Positions 6,854 to 21,366 of a DNA stretch of 64,000 nt are shown piece by piece (position 1 is the first letter of the stretch; every line of letters starts with the position of its first letter). The notes beneath the pieces are model-generated. The model had not been told where the DNA came from. It did not search any database and saw only the letters and a list, made by a program, of their open reading frames with translations. The position numbers were made by a program, and so were the translations under genes. Source of the stretch: Nematostella vectensis (Eukaryota; Cnidaria; Anthozoa; Actiniaria; Edwardsiidae); NCBI RefSeq assembly GCF_932526225.1, contig NC_064048.1:11601665-11665664 (forward strand), read 5' to 3'.

Positions 6854-8556
6854 ATCTTGTGGTCACTGTGCCATCTACAGGGCCATACCCAAAGCACCTG
6901 TGCACCCCATCCAACTAAGGGCATCGGCTGCACAGATGTTCCTGATAAATGGGGCAGGAAAATTTTCCGCGACACCGTGCTTTCATGGTCCCCCATGATT
7001 CCTTGTTGGGTGAAGCCCCTCTAGATGTTGACATGTCAACTTCGCAGTCACATGAAAGAAATGTCTAATAGTGTTTTGCAGTCAAGTTGGTTTACGATAA
7101 TTGGTTACAATAGTTGGTTACAATAATTTTGAAAAATTGTTATCATAGCTATGGTCAAATACTGTACATAGAACTGCAAATAAAAAGACTAAAAAAAATA
7201 ATAATAAAAATAAAGCAAAACTAAAAGTAAAGCAAAAAACGACAGAGACATTCTGTACACAATAAAAGACAATGCGCCCGCGTGCGTTACGATGCCACGC
7301 CGACATAGCGAGCCCCCAAGGGACCCAAAACGCCCACATAGACCTGTATTTTTTTTCATCCTATATCTCAGCGAGCTGTGCGTGGCGTAACCGTATTACA
7401 GGCCTGGGATCCTGGTTATTGTCCTCCCCATTAATGCGCGGGTTGGAATACCTTGCAAGAGTGTTGTACAGCATATTCGCCGGAAATATCGGTGCTTGGG
7501 GCCTTCGGGTTCTTTACAGCCTTCCGTAAAAGCCTTGTGCTGCCATACCGATTGGGTAATCCGTATGTATGGTTTCCGTTTTGTTCTTTAGGCCGGGTTC
7601 GATCCCAGGCCAATGGCCTTTTTTTTTCTCTATGGTTTTTTTTTTTTTTTTTTTTTTTTACACAGTTCAAGATAACGTTTTTTAGTATTTTTTTATAATA
7701 CTCATCAAAAAAGTGGTGTGACATAGGTTCGTCTACCTGATCCAGGATACTAAAGATACAGGCTTGATATGCATTATATACAGCTAGCAAAATGAGCTTG
7801 CTAGCTTTACTGATTATTTGTATTCGATATTTTCCTAGTAAGAGAACAAAAATAAAAAGCAAAGAGTCGAGGAAGTAAACAAGTTATGTGATCTTTAATG
7901 TTTTATTAGGAGGGGTACATTTTGTACAAAGAAGCATACATAGAATATGCTTAAAAGTGCAGTGTGATGAAGAGCTTTGCAATAGCTCTCCGGCCAGGAC
8001 ACAATGAATTTCAGTCAAATTCTAATGTTGACCTAAGAGCCTTTGGTCCATGTGGAAGACTTAAATTCAAAGGAAATGCCCACAAACTGTCAATAAACAT
8101 TCAGTAAAATATCGAATATTATTTTAACAAAGCATTGACAACTATTAAAGTTCAACTGTGTGTAGACAATTGAAAGCCTACAAGAAACACTGACTCCAGA
8201 CATGCGCAGTGCCATGACGCTGCCCCTTTAATGAGTGGAGAGGGGAGGGATACAAGTTTATTAAAAGTCTATTTGTGAGACCAACAAACTGGTTGAAAGA
8301 ACAAGCGTGTTAATAGTAAAACAATTATTTGATTACAAAACTACTGTAGATTCCTTTGCACCAAGATAATAACACACATTATTTTGTTTGTTATTTAGGA
8401 GGAACGATACGAGCTCTACGAGACAAATGAGAAGTATTTATTACTCATCTAAATTATACACGTAAATAATAATATTCAAAAGAACTACTGTAACTAAGTA
8501 AGTAACACTCACATGTTTTTAAAATTTTAAATAAGTATACAGTTTCATTCAGATAC
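6854..8556 (+). repeat. Repeat unit 5 (1703 bases)
   Basis: It is subtype G2 with a short poly-T of 24. The candidate RNA is at 7401-7627. Confidence 0.97.
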
Positions 8557-9336
8557 ATCTTGTGGTCACTGTGCCATCTACAGGGCCATACCCAAAGCAC
8601 CTGTGCACCCCATCCAACTAAGGGCATCGGCTGCACAGATGTTCCTGATAAATGGGGCAGGAAAATTTTCCGCGACACCGTGCTTTCATGGTCCCCCATG
8701 ATTCCTTGTTGGGTGAAGCCCCTCTAGATGTTGACATGTCAACTTCGCAGTCACATGAAAGAAATGTCTAATAGTGTTTTGCAGTCAAGTTGGTTTACGA
8801 TAATTGGTTACAATAGTTGGTTACAATAATTTTGAAAAATTGTTATCATAGCTATGGTCAAATACTGTACATAGAACTGCAAATAAAAAGACTAAAAAAA
8901 ATAATAATAAAAATAAAGCAAAACTAAAAGTAAAGCAAAAAACGACAGAGACATTCTGTACACAATAAAAGACAATGCGCCCGCGTGCGTTACGATGCCA
9001 CGCCGACATAGCGAGCCCCCAAGGGACCCAAAACGCCCACATAGACCTGTATTTTTTTTCATCCTATATCTCAGCGAGCTGTGCGTGGCGTAACCGTATT
9101 ACAGGCCTGGGATCCTGGTTATTGTCCTCCCCATTAATGCGCGGGTTGGAATACCTTGCAAGAGTGTTGTACAGCATATTCGCCGGAAATATCGGTGCTT
9201 GGGGCCTTCGGGTTCTTTACAGCCTTCCGTAAAAGCCTTGTGCTGCCATACCGATTGGGTAATCCGTATGTATGGTTTCCGTTTTGTTCTTTAGGCCGGG
9301 TTCGATCCCAGGCCAATGGCCTTTTTTTTTCTCTAT

Positions 9337-9378
<42 letters not shown>

Positions 9379-10270
9379 GTTCAAGATAACGTTTTTTAGT
9401 ATTTTTTTATAATACTCATCAAAAAAGTGGTGTGACATAGGTTCGTCTACCTGATCCAGGATACTAAAGATACAGGCTTGATATGCATTATATACAGCTA
9501 GCAAAATGAGCTTGCTAGCTTTACTGATTATTTGTATTCGATATTTTCCTAGTAAGAGAACAAAAATAAAAAGCAAAGAGTCGAGGAAGTAAACAAGTTA
9601 TGTGATCTTTAATGTTTTATTAGGAGGGGTACATTTTGTACAAAGAAGCATACATAGAATATGCTTAAAAGTGCAGTGTGATGAAGAGCTTTGCAATAGC
9701 TCTCCGGCCAGGATACAATGAATTTCAGTCAAATTCTAATGTTGACCTAAGAGCCTTTGGTCCATGTGGAAGACTTAAATTCAAAGGAAATGCCCACAAA
9801 CTGTCAATAAACATTCAGTAAAATATCGAATATTATTTTAACAAAGCATTGACAACTATTAAAGTTCAACTGTGTGTAGACAATTGAAAGCCTACAAGAA
9901 ACACTGACTCCAGACATGCGCAGTGCCATGACGCTGCCCCTTTAATGAGTGGAGAGGGGAAGGATACAAGTTTATTAAAAGTCTATTTGTGAGACCAACA
10001 AACTGGTTGAAAGAACAAGCGTGTTAATAGTAAAACAATTATTTGATTACAAAACTACTGTAGATTCCTTTGCACCAAGATAATAACACACATTATTTTG
10101 TTTGTTATTTAGGAGGAACGATACGAGCTCTACGAGACAAATGAGAAGTATTTATTACTCATCTAAATTATACACGTAAATAATAATATTCAAAAGAACT
10201 ACCGTAACTAAGTAAGTAACACTCACATGTTTTTAAAATTTTAAATAAGTATACAGTTTCATTCAGATAC
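8557..10270 (+). repeat. Repeat unit 6 (1714 bases)
   Basis: It is subtype G1 with poly-T 36. It carries C to T at 9714 (GGATAC for GGACAC, shared with units 27, 30 and 33), plus private changes G to A at 9961 and T to C at 10203. The candidate RNA is at 9104-9330. Confidence 0.97.
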
Positions 10271-11049
10271 ATCTTGTGGTCACTGTGCCATCTACAGGGC
10301 CATACCCAAAGCACCTGTGCACCCCATCCAACTAAGGGCATCGGCTGCACAGATGTTCCTGATAAATGGGGCAGGAAAATTTTCCGCGACACCGTGCTTT
10401 CATGGTCCCCCATGATTCCTTGTTGGGTGAAGCCCCTCTAGATGTTGACATGTCAACTTCGCAGTCACATGAAAGAAATGTCTAATAGTGTTTTGCAGTC
10501 AAGTTGGTTTACGATAATTGGTTACAATAGTTGGTTACAATAATTTTGAAAAATTGTTATCATAGCTATGGTCAAATACTGTACATAGAACTGCAAATAA
10601 AAAGACTAAAAAAAATAATAATAAAAATAAAGCAAAACTAAAAGTAAAGCAAAAAACGACAGAGACATTCTGTACACAATAAAAGACAATGCGCCCGCGT
10701 GCGTTACGATGCCACGCCGACATAGCGAGCCCCCAAGGGACCCAAAACGCCCACATAGACCTGTATTTTTTTCATCCTATATCTCAGCGAGCTGTGCGTG
10801 GCGTAACCGTATTACAGGCCTGGGATCCTGGTTATTGTCCTCCCCATTAATGCGCGGGTTGGAATACCTTGCAAGAGTGTTGTACAGCATATTCGCCGGA
10901 AATATCGGTGCTTGGGGCCTTCGGGTTCTTTACAGCCTTCCGTAAAAGCCTTGTGCTGCAATACCGATTGGGTAATCCGTATGTATGGTTTCCGTTTTGT
11001 TCTTTAGGCCGGGTTCGATCCCAGGCCAATGGCCTTTTTTTTTCTCTAT

Positions 11050-11096
<47 letters not shown>

Positions 11097-11988
11097 GTTC
11101 AAGATAACGTTTTTTAGTATTTTTTTATAATCCTCATCAAAAAAGTGGTGTGACATAGGTTCGTCTACCTGATCCAGGATACTAAAGATACAGGCTTGAT
11201 ATGCATTATATACAGCTAGCAAAATGAGCTTGCTAGCTTTACTGATTATTTGTATTCGATATTTTCCTAGTAAGAGAACAAAAATAAAAAGCAAAGAGTC
11301 GAGGAAGTAAACAAGTTATGTGATTTTTAATGTTTTATTAGGAGGGGTACATTTTGTACAAAGAAGCATACATAGAATATGCTTAAAAGTGCAGTGTGAT
11401 GAAGAGCTTTGCAATAGCTCTCCGGCCAGGACACAATGAATTTCAGTCAAATTCTAATGTTGACCTAAGAGCCTTTGGTCCATGTGGAAGACTTAAATTC
11501 AAAGGAAATGCCCACAAACTGTCAATAAACATTCAGTAAAATATCGAATATTATTTTAACAAAGCATTGACAACTATTAAAGTTCAACTGTGTGTAGACA
11601 ATTGAAAGCCTACAAGAAACACTGACTCCAGACATGCGCAGTGCCATGACGCTGCCCCTTTAATGAGTGGAGAGGGGAGGGATACAAGTTTATTAAAAGT
11701 CTATTTGTGAGACCAACAAACTGGTTGAAAGAACAAGCGTGTTAATAGTGAAACAATTATTTGATTACAAAACTACTGTAGATTCCTTTGCACCAAGATA
11801 ATAACACACATTATTTTGTTTGTTATTTAGGAGGAACGATACGAGCTCTACGAGACAAATGAGAAGTATTTATTACTCATCTAAATTATACACGTAAATA
11901 ATAATATTCAAAAGAACTACTGTAACTAAGTAAGTAACACTCACATGTTTTTAAAATTTTAAATAAGTATACAGTTTCATTCAGATAC
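10271..11988 (+). repeat. Repeat unit 7 (1718 bases), the copy with most private changes
   Basis: It is subtype G2 with poly-T 40, unusually long for G2. The T8 at offset 497-504 is T7 here. Private substitutions are at 10960 (C to A), 11132 (A to C, breaking the hairpin at offset 843-861), 11325 (C to T) and 11750 (A to G). The candidate RNA is at 10817-11043. Confidence 0.97.
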
Positions 11989-12768
11989 ATCTTGTGGTCA
12001 CTGTGCCATCTACAGGGCCATACCCAAAGCACCTGTGCACCCCATCCAACTAAGGGCATCGGCTGCACAGATGTTCCTGATAAATGGGGCAGGAAAATTT
12101 TCCGCGACACCGTGCTTTCATGGTCCCCCATGATTCCTTGTTGGGTGAAGCCCCTCTAGATGTTGACATGTCAACTTCGCAGTCACATGAAAGAAATGTC
12201 TAATAGTGTTTTGCAGTCAAGTTGGTTTACGATAATTGGTTACAATAGTTGGTTACAATAATTTTGAAAAATTGTTATCATAGCTATGGTCAAATACTGT
12301 ACATAGAACTGCAAATAAAAAGACTAAAAAAAATAATAATAAAAATAAAGCAAAACTAAAAGTAAAGCAAAAAACGACAGAGACATTCTGTACACAATAA
12401 AAGACAATGCGCCCGCGTGCGTTACGATGCCACGCCGACATAGCGAGCCCCCAAGGGACCCAAAACGCCCACATAGACCTGTATTTTTTTTCATCCTATA
12501 TCTCAGCGAGCTGTGCGTGGCGTAACCGTATTACAGGCCTGGGATCCTGGTTATTGTCCTCCCCATTAATGCGCGGGTTGGAATACCTTGCAAGAGTGTT
12601 GTACAGCATATTCGCCGGAAATATCGGTGCTTGGGGCCTTCGGGTTCTTTACAGCCTTCCGTAAAAGCCTTGTGCTGCCATACCGATTGGGTAATCCGTA
12701 TGTATGGTTTCCGTTTTGTTCTTTAGGCCGGGTTCGATCCCAGGCCAATGGCCTTTTTTTTTCTCTAT

Positions 12769-12804
<36 letters not shown>

Positions 12805-13696
12805 GTTCAAGATAACGTTTTTTAGTATTTTTTTATAATACTCATCAAAAAAGTGGTGTGACATAGGTTCGTCTACCTGATCCAGGATACTAAAGATACA
12901 GGCTTGATATGCATTATATACAGCTAGCAAAATGAGCTTGCTAGCTTTACTGATTATTTGTATTCGATATTTTCCTAGTAAGAGAACAAAAATAAAAAGC
13001 AAAGAGTCGAGGAAGTAAACAAGTTATGTGATCTTTAATGTTTTATTAGGAGGGGTACATTTTGTACAAAGAAGCATACATAGAATATGCTTAAAAGTGC
13101 AGTGTGATGAAGAGCTTTGCAATAGCTCTCCGGCCAGGACACAATGAATTTCAGTCAAATTCTAATGTTGACCTAAGAGCCTTTGGTCCATGTGGAAGAC
13201 TTAAATTCAAAGGAAATGCCCACAAACTGTCAATAAACATTCAGTAAAATATCGAATATTATTTTAACAAAGCATTGACAACTATTAAAGTTCAACTGTG
13301 TGTAGACAATTGAAAGCCTACAAGAAACACTGACTCCAGACATGCGCAGTGCCATGACGCTGCCCCTTTAATGAGTGGAGAGGGGAGGGATACAAGTTTA
13401 TTAAAAGTCTATTTGTGAGACCAACAAACTGGTTGAAAGAACAAGCGTGTTAATAGTAAAACAATTATTTGATTACAAAACTACTGTAGATTCCTTTGCA
13501 CCAAGATAATAACACACATTATTTTGTTTGTTATTTAGGAGGAACGATACGAGCTCTACGAGACAAATGAGAAGTATTTATTACTCATCTAAATTATACA
13601 CGTAAATAATAATATTCAAAAGAACTACTGTAACTAAGTAAGTAACACTCACATGTTTTTAAAATTTTAAATAAGTATACAGTTTCATTCAGATAC
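11989..13696 (+). repeat. Repeat unit 8 (1708 bases)
   Basis: It is subtype G2 with poly-T 29. The candidate RNA is at 12536-12762. I noticed no private substitution. Confidence 0.97.
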
Positions 13697-15398
13697 ATCT
13701 TGTGGTCACTGTGCCATCTACAGGGCCATACCCAAAGCACCTGTGCACCCCATCCAACTAAGGGCATCGGCTGCACAGATGTTCCTGATAAATGGGGCAG
13801 GAAAATTTTCCGCGACACCGTGCTTTCATGGTCCCCCATGATTCCTTGTTGGGTGAAGCCCCTCTAGATGTTGACATGTCAACTTCGCAGTCACATGAAA
13901 GAAATGTCTAATAGTGTTTTGCAGTCAAGTTGGTTTACGATAATTGGTTACAATAGTTGGTTACAATAATTTTGAAAAATTGTTATCATAGCTATGGTCA
14001 AATACTGTACATAGAACTGCAAATAAAAAGACTAAAAAAAATAATAATAAAAATAAAGCAAAACTAAAAGTAAAGCAAAAAACGACAGAGACATTCTGTA
14101 CACAATAAAAGACAATGCGCCCGCGTGCGTTACGATGCCACGCCGACATAGCGAGCCCCCAAGGGACCCAAAACGCCCACATAGACCTGTATTTTTTTTC
14201 ATCCTATATCTCAGCGAGCTGTGCGTGGCGTAACCGTATTACAGGCCTGGGATCCTGGTTATTGTCCTCCCCATTAATGCGCGGGTTGGAATACCTTGCA
14301 AGAGTGTTGTACAGCATATTCGCCGGAAATATCGGTGCTTGGGGCCTTCGGGTTCTTTACAGCCTTCCGTAAAAGCCTTGTGCTGCCATACCGATTGGGT
14401 AATCCGTATGTATGGTTTCCGTTTTGTTCTTTAGGCCGGGTTCGATCCCAGGCCAATGGCCTTTTTTTTTCTCTATGGTTTTTTTTTTTTTTTTTTTTTT
14501 TACACAGTTCAAGATAACGTTTTTTAGTATTTTTTTATAATACTCATCAAAAAAGTGGTGTGACATAGGTTCGTCTACCTGATCCAGGATACTAAAGATA
14601 CAGGCTTGATATGCATTATATACAGCTAGCAAAATGAGCTTGCTAGCTTTACTGATTATTTGTATTCGATATTTTCCTAGTAAGAGAACAAAAATAAAAA
14701 GCAAAGAGTCGAGGAAGTAAACAAGTTATGTGATCTTTAATGTTTTATTAGGAGGGGTACATTTTGTACAAAGAAGCATACATAGAATATGCTTAAAAGT
14801 GCAGTGTGATGAAGAGCTTTGCAATAGCTCTCCGGCCAGGACACAATGAATTTCAGTCAAATTCTAATGTTGACCTAAGAGCCTTTGGTCCATGTGGAAG
14901 ACTTAAATTCAAAGGAAATGCCCACAAACTGTCAATAAACATTCAGTAAAATATCGAATATTATTTTAACAAAGCATTGACAACTATTAAAGTTCAACTG
15001 TGTGTAGACAATTGAAAGCCTACAAGAAACACTGACTCCAGACATGCGCAGTGCCATGACGCTGCCCCTTTAATGAGTGGAGAGGGGAGGGATACAAGTT
15101 TATTAAAAGTCTATTTGTGAGACCAACAAACTGGTTGAAAGAACAAGCGTGTTAATAGTAAAACAATTATTTGATTACAAAACTACTGTAGATTCCTTTG
15201 CACCAAGATAATAACACACATTATTTTGTTTGTTATTTAGGAGGAACGATACGAGCTCTACGAGACAAATGAGAAGTATTTATTACTCATCTAAATTATA
15301 CACGTAAATAATAATATTCAAAAGAACTACTGTAACTAAGTAAGTAACACTCACATGTTTTTAAAATTTTAAATAAGTATACAGTTTCATTCAGATAC
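13697..15398 (+). repeat. Repeat unit 9 (1702 bases)
   Basis: It is subtype G2 with poly-T 23, the joint shortest in the window. The candidate RNA is at 14244-14470. Confidence 0.97.
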
Positions 15399-16178
15399 AT
15401 CTTGTGGTCACTGTGCCATCTACAGGGCCATACCCAAAGCACCTGTGCACCCCATCCAACTAAGGGCATCGGCTGCACAGATGTTCCTGATAAATGGGGC
15501 AGGAAAATTTTCCGCGACACCGTGCTTTCATGGTCCCCCATGATTCCTTGTTGGTTGAAGCCCCTCTAGATGTTGACATGTCAACTTCGCAGTCACATGA
15601 AAGAAATGTCTAATAGTGTTTTGCAGTCAAGTTGGTTTACGATAATTGGTTACAATAGTTGGTTACAATAATTTTGAAAAATTGTTATCATAGCTATGGT
15701 CAAATACTGTACATAGAACTGCAAATAAAAAGACTAAAAAAAATAATAATAAAAATAAAGCAAAACTAAAAGTAAAGCAAAAAACGACAGAGACATTCTG
15801 TACACAATAAAAGACAATGCGCCCGCGTGCGTTACGATGCCACGCCGACATAGCGAGCCCCCAAGGGACCCAAAACGCCCACATAGACCTGTATTTTTTT
15901 TCATCCTATATCTCAGCGAGCTGTGCGTGGCGTAACCGTATTACAGGCCTGGGATCCTGGTTATTGTCCTCCCCATTAATGCGCGGGTTGGAATACCTTG
16001 CAAGAGTGTTGTACAGCATATTCGCCGGAAATATCGGTGCTTGGGGCCTTCGGGTTCTTTACAGCCTTCCGTAAAAGCCTTGTGCTGCCATACCGATTGG
16101 GTAATCCGTATGTATGGTTTCCGTTTTGTTCTTTAGGCCGGGTTCGATCCCAGGCCAATGGCCTTTTTTTTTCTCTAT

Positions 16179-16213
<35 letters not shown>

Positions 16214-17105
16214 GTTCAAGATAACGTTTTTTAGTATTTTTTTATAATACTCATCAAAAAAGTGGTGTGACATAGGTTCGTCTACCTGATCCAGGATACT
16301 AAAGATACAGGCTTGATATGCATTATATACAGCTAGCAAAATGAGCTTGCTAGCTTTACTGATTATTTGTATTCGATATTTTCCTAGTAAGAGAACAAAA
16401 ATAAAAAGCAAAGAGTCGAGGAAGTAAACAAGTTATGTGATCTTTAATGTTTTATTAGGAGGGGTACATTTTGTACAAAGAAGCATACATAGAATATGCT
16501 TAAAAGTGCAGTGTGATGAAGAGCTTTGCAATAGCTCTCCGGCCAGGACACAATGAATTTCAGTCAAATTCTAATGTTGACCTAAGAGCCTTTGGTCCAT
16601 GTGGAAGACTTAAATTCAAAGGAAATGCCCACAAACTGTCAATAAACATTCAGTAAAATATCGAATATTATTTTAACAAAGCATTGACAACTATTAAAGT
16701 TCAACTGTGTGTAGACAATTGAAAGCCTACAAGAAACACTGACTCCAGACATGCGCAGTGCCATGACGCTGCCCCTTTAATGAGTGGAGAGGGGAGGGAT
16801 ACAAGTTTATTAAAAGTCTATTTGTGAGACCAACAAACTGGTTGAAAGAACAAGCGTGTTAATAGTAAAACAATTATTTGATTACAAAACTACTGTAGAT
16901 TCCTTTGCACCAAGATAATAACACACATTATTTTGTTTGTTATTTAGGAGGAACGATACGAGCTCTACGAGACAAATGAGAAGTATTTATTACTCATCTA
17001 AATTATACACGTAAATAATAATATTCAAAAGAACTACTGTAACTAAGTAAGTAACACTCACATGTTTTTAAAATTTTAAATAAGTATACAGTTTCATTCA
17101 GATAC
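15399..17105 (+). repeat. Repeat unit 10 (1707 bases)
   Basis: It is subtype G2 with poly-T 28. It has a private G to T at 15555. The candidate RNA is at 15946-16172. Confidence 0.97.
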
Positions 17106-17885
17106 ATCTTGTGGTCACTGTGCCATCTACAGGGCCATACCCAAAGCACCTGTGCACCCCATCCAACTAAGGGCATCGGCTGCACAGATGTTCCTGATAA
17201 ATGGGGCAGGAAAATTTTCCGCGACACCGTGCTTTCATGGTCCCCCATGATTCCTTGTTGGGTGAAGCCCCTCTAGATGTTGACATGTCAACTTCGCAGT
17301 CACATGAAAGAAATGTCTAATAGTGTTTTTCAGTCAAGTTGGTTTACGATAATTGGTTACAATAGTTGGTTACAATAATTTTGAAAAATTGTTATCATAG
17401 CTATGGTCAAATACTGTACATAGAACTGCAAATAAAAAGACTAAAAAAAATAATAATAAAAATAAAGCAAAACTAAAAGTAAAGCAAAAAACGACAGAGA
17501 CATTCTGTACACAATAAAAGACAATGCGCCCGCGTGCGTTACGATGCCACGCCGACATAGCGAGCCCCCAAGGGACCCAAAACGCCCACATAGACCTGTA
17601 TTTTTTTTCATCCTATATCTCAGCGAGCTGTGCGTGGCGTAACCGTATTACAGGCCTGGGATCCTGGTTATTGTCCTCCCCATTAATGCGCGGGTTGGAA
17701 TACCTTGCAAGAGTGTTGTACAGCATATTCGCCGGAAATATCGGTGCTTGGGGCCTTCGGGTTCTTTACAGCCTTCCGTAAAAGCCTTGTGCTGCCATAC
17801 CGATTGGGTAATCCGTATGTATGGTTTCCGTTTTGTTCTTTAGGCCGGGTTCGATCCCAGGCCAATGGCCTTTTTTTTTCTCTAT

Positions 17886-17931
<46 letters not shown>

Positions 17932-18823
17932 GTTCAAGATAACGTTTTTTAGTATTTTTTTATAATACTCATCAAAAAAGTGGTGTGACATAGGTTCGTC
18001 TACCTGATCCAGGATACTAAAGATACAGGCTTGATATGCATTATATACAGCTAGCAAAATGAGCTTGCTAGCTTTACTGATTATTTGTATTCGATATTTT
18101 CCTAGTAAGAGAACAAAAATAAAAAGCAAAGAGTCGAGGAAGTAAACAAGTTATGTGATCTTTAATGTTTTATTAGGAGGGGTACATTTTGTACAAAGAA
18201 GCATACATAGAATATGCTTAAAAGTGCAGTGTGATGAAGAGCTTTGCAATAGCTCTCCGGCCAGGACACAATGAATTTCAGTCAAATTCTAATGTTGACC
18301 TAAGAGCCTTTGGTCCATGTGGAAGACTTAAATTCAAAGGAAATGCCCACAAACTGTCAATAAACATTCAGTAAAATATCGAATATTATTTTAACAAAGC
18401 ATTGACAACTATTAAAGTTCAACTGTGTGTAGACAATTGAAAGCCTACAAGAAACACTGACTCCAGACATGCGCAGTGCCATGACGCTGCCCCTTTAATG
18501 AGTGGAGAGGGGAGGGATACAAGTTTATTAAAAGTCTATTTGTGAGACCAACAAACTGGTTGAAAGAACAAGCGTGTTAATAGTAAAACAATTATTTGAT
18601 TACAAAACTACTGTAGATTCCTTTGCACCAAGATAATAACACACATTATTTTGTTTGTTATTTAGGAGGAACGATACGAGCTCTACGAGACAAATGAGAA
18701 GTATTTATTACTCATCTAAATTATACACGTAAATAATAATATTCAAAAGAACTACTGTAACTAAGTAAGTAACACTCACATGTTTTTAAAATTTTAAATA
18801 AGTATACAGTTTCATTCAGATAC
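17106..18823 (+). repeat. Repeat unit 11 (1718 bases)
   Basis: It is subtype G1 with poly-T 40. It has a private G to T at 17330. The candidate RNA is at 17653-17879. Confidence 0.97.
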
Positions 18824-19603
18824 ATCTTGTGGTCACTGTGCCATCTACAGGGCCATACCCAAAGCACCTGTGCACCCCATCCAACTAAGGGCATCGGCTG
18901 CACAGATGTTCCTGATAAATGGGGCAGGAAAATTTTCCGCGACACCGTGCTTTCATGGTCCCCCATGATTCCTTGTTGGGTGAAGCCCCTCTAGATGTTG
19001 ACATGTCAACTTCGCAGTCACATGAAAGAAATGTCTAATAGTGTTTTGCAGTCAAGTTGGTTTACGATAATTGGTTACAATAGTTGGTTACAATAATTTT
19101 GAAAAATTGTTATCATAGCTATGGTCAAATACTGTACATAGAACTGCAAATAAAAAGACTAAAAAAAATAATAATAAAAATAAAGCAAAACTAAAAGTAA
19201 AGCAAAAAACGACAGAGACATTCTGTACACAATAAAAGACAATGCGCCCGCGTGCGTTACGATGCCACGCCGACATAGCGAGCCCCCAAGGGACCCAAAA
19301 CGCCCACATAGACCTGTATTTTTTTTCATCCTATATCTCAGCGAGCTGTGCGTGGCGTAACCGTATTACAGGCCTGGGATCCTGGTTATTGTCCTCCCCA
19401 TTAATGCGCGGGTTGGAATACCTTGCAAGAGTGTTGTACAGCATATTCGCCGGAAATATCGGTGCTTGGGGCCTTCGGGTTCTTTACAGCCTTCCGTAAA
19501 AGCCTTGTGCTGCCATACCGATTGGGTAATCCGTATGTATGGTTTCCGTTTTGTTCTTTAGGCCGGGTTCGATCCCAGGCCAATGGCCTTTTTTTTTCTC
19601 TAT

Positions 19604-19648
<45 letters not shown>

Positions 19649-20540
19649 GTTCAAGATAACGTTTTTTAGTATTTTTTTATAATACTCATCAAAAAAGTGG
19701 TGTGACATAGGTTCGTCTACCTGATCCAGGATACTAAAGATACAGGCTTGATATGCATTATATACAGCTAGCAAAATGAGCTTGCTAGCTTTACTGATTA
19801 TTTGTATTCGATATTTTCCTAGTAAGAGAACAAAAATAAAAAGCAAAGAGTCGAGGAAGTAAACAAGTTATGTGATCTTTAATGTTTTATTAGGAGGGGT
19901 ACATTTTGTACAAAGAAGCATACATAGAATATGCTTAAAAGTGCAGTGTGATGAAGAGCTTTGCAATAGCTCTCCGGCCAGGACACAATGAATTTCAGTC
20001 AAATTCTAATGTTGACCTAAGAGCCTTTGGTCCATGTGGAAGACTTAAATTCAAAGGAAATGCCCACAAACTGTCAATAAACATTCAGTAAAATATCGAA
20101 TATTATTTTAACAAAGCATTGACAACTATTAAAGTTCAACTGTGTGTAGACAATTGAAAGCCTACAAGAAACACTGACTCCAGACATGCGCAGTGCCATG
20201 ACGCTGCCCCTTTAATGAGTGGAGAGGGGAGGGATACAAGTTTATTAAAAGTCTATTTGTGAGACCAACAAACTGGTTGAAAGAACAAGCGTGTTAATAG
20301 TAAAACAATTATTTGATTACAAAACTACTGTAGATTCCTTTGCACCAAGATAATAACACACATTATTTTGTTTGTTATTTAGGAGGAACGATACGAGCTC
20401 TACGAGACAAATGAGAAGTATTTATTACTCATCTAAATTATACACGTAAATAATAATATTCAAAAGAACTACTGTAACTAAGTAAGTAACACTCACATGT
20501 TTTTAAAATTTTAAATAAGTATACAGTTTCATTCAGATAC
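18824..20540 (+). repeat. Repeat unit 12 (1717 bases)
   Basis: It is subtype G1 with poly-T 39. The candidate RNA is at 19371-19597. Units 11, 12 and 13 are three consecutive G1 copies with long tracts. Confidence 0.97.
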
Positions 20541-21319
20541 ATCTTGTGGTCACTGTGCCATCTACAGGGCCATACCCAAAGCACCTGTGCACCCCATCCA
20601 ACTAAGGGCATCGGCTGCACAGATGTTCCTGATAAATGGGGCAGGAAAATTTTCCGCGACACCGTGCTTTCATGGTCCCCCATGATTCCTTGTTGGGTGA
20701 AGCCCCTCTAGATGTTGACATGTCAACTTCGCAGTCACATGAAAGAAATGTCTAATAGTGTTTTGCAGTCAAGTTGGTTTACGATAATTGGTTACAATAG
20801 TTGGTTACAATAATTTTGAAAAATTGTTATCATAGCTATGGTCAAATACTGTACATAGAACTGCAAATAAAAAGACTAAAAAAATAATAATAAAAATAAA
20901 GCAAAACTAAAAGTAAAGCAAAAAACGACAGAGACATTCTGTACACAATAAAAGACAATGCGCCCGCGTGCGTTACGATGCCACGCCGACATAGCGAGCC
21001 CCCAAGGGACCCAAAACGCCCACATAGACCTGTATTTTTTTTCATCCTATATCTCAGCGAGCTGTGCGTGGCGTAACCGTATTACAGGCCTGGGATCCTG
21101 GTTATTGTCCTCCCCATTAATGCGCGGGTTGGAATACCTTGCAAGAGTGTTGTACAGCATATTCGCCGGAAATATCGGTGCTTGGGGCCTTCGGGTTCTT
21201 TACAGCCTTCCGTAAAAGCCTTGTGCTGCCATACCGATTGGGTAATCCGTATGTATGGTTTCCGTTTTGTTCTTTAGGCCGGGTTCGATCCCAGGCCAAT
21301 GGCCTTTTTTTTTCTCTAT

Positions 21320-21366
<47 letters not shown>

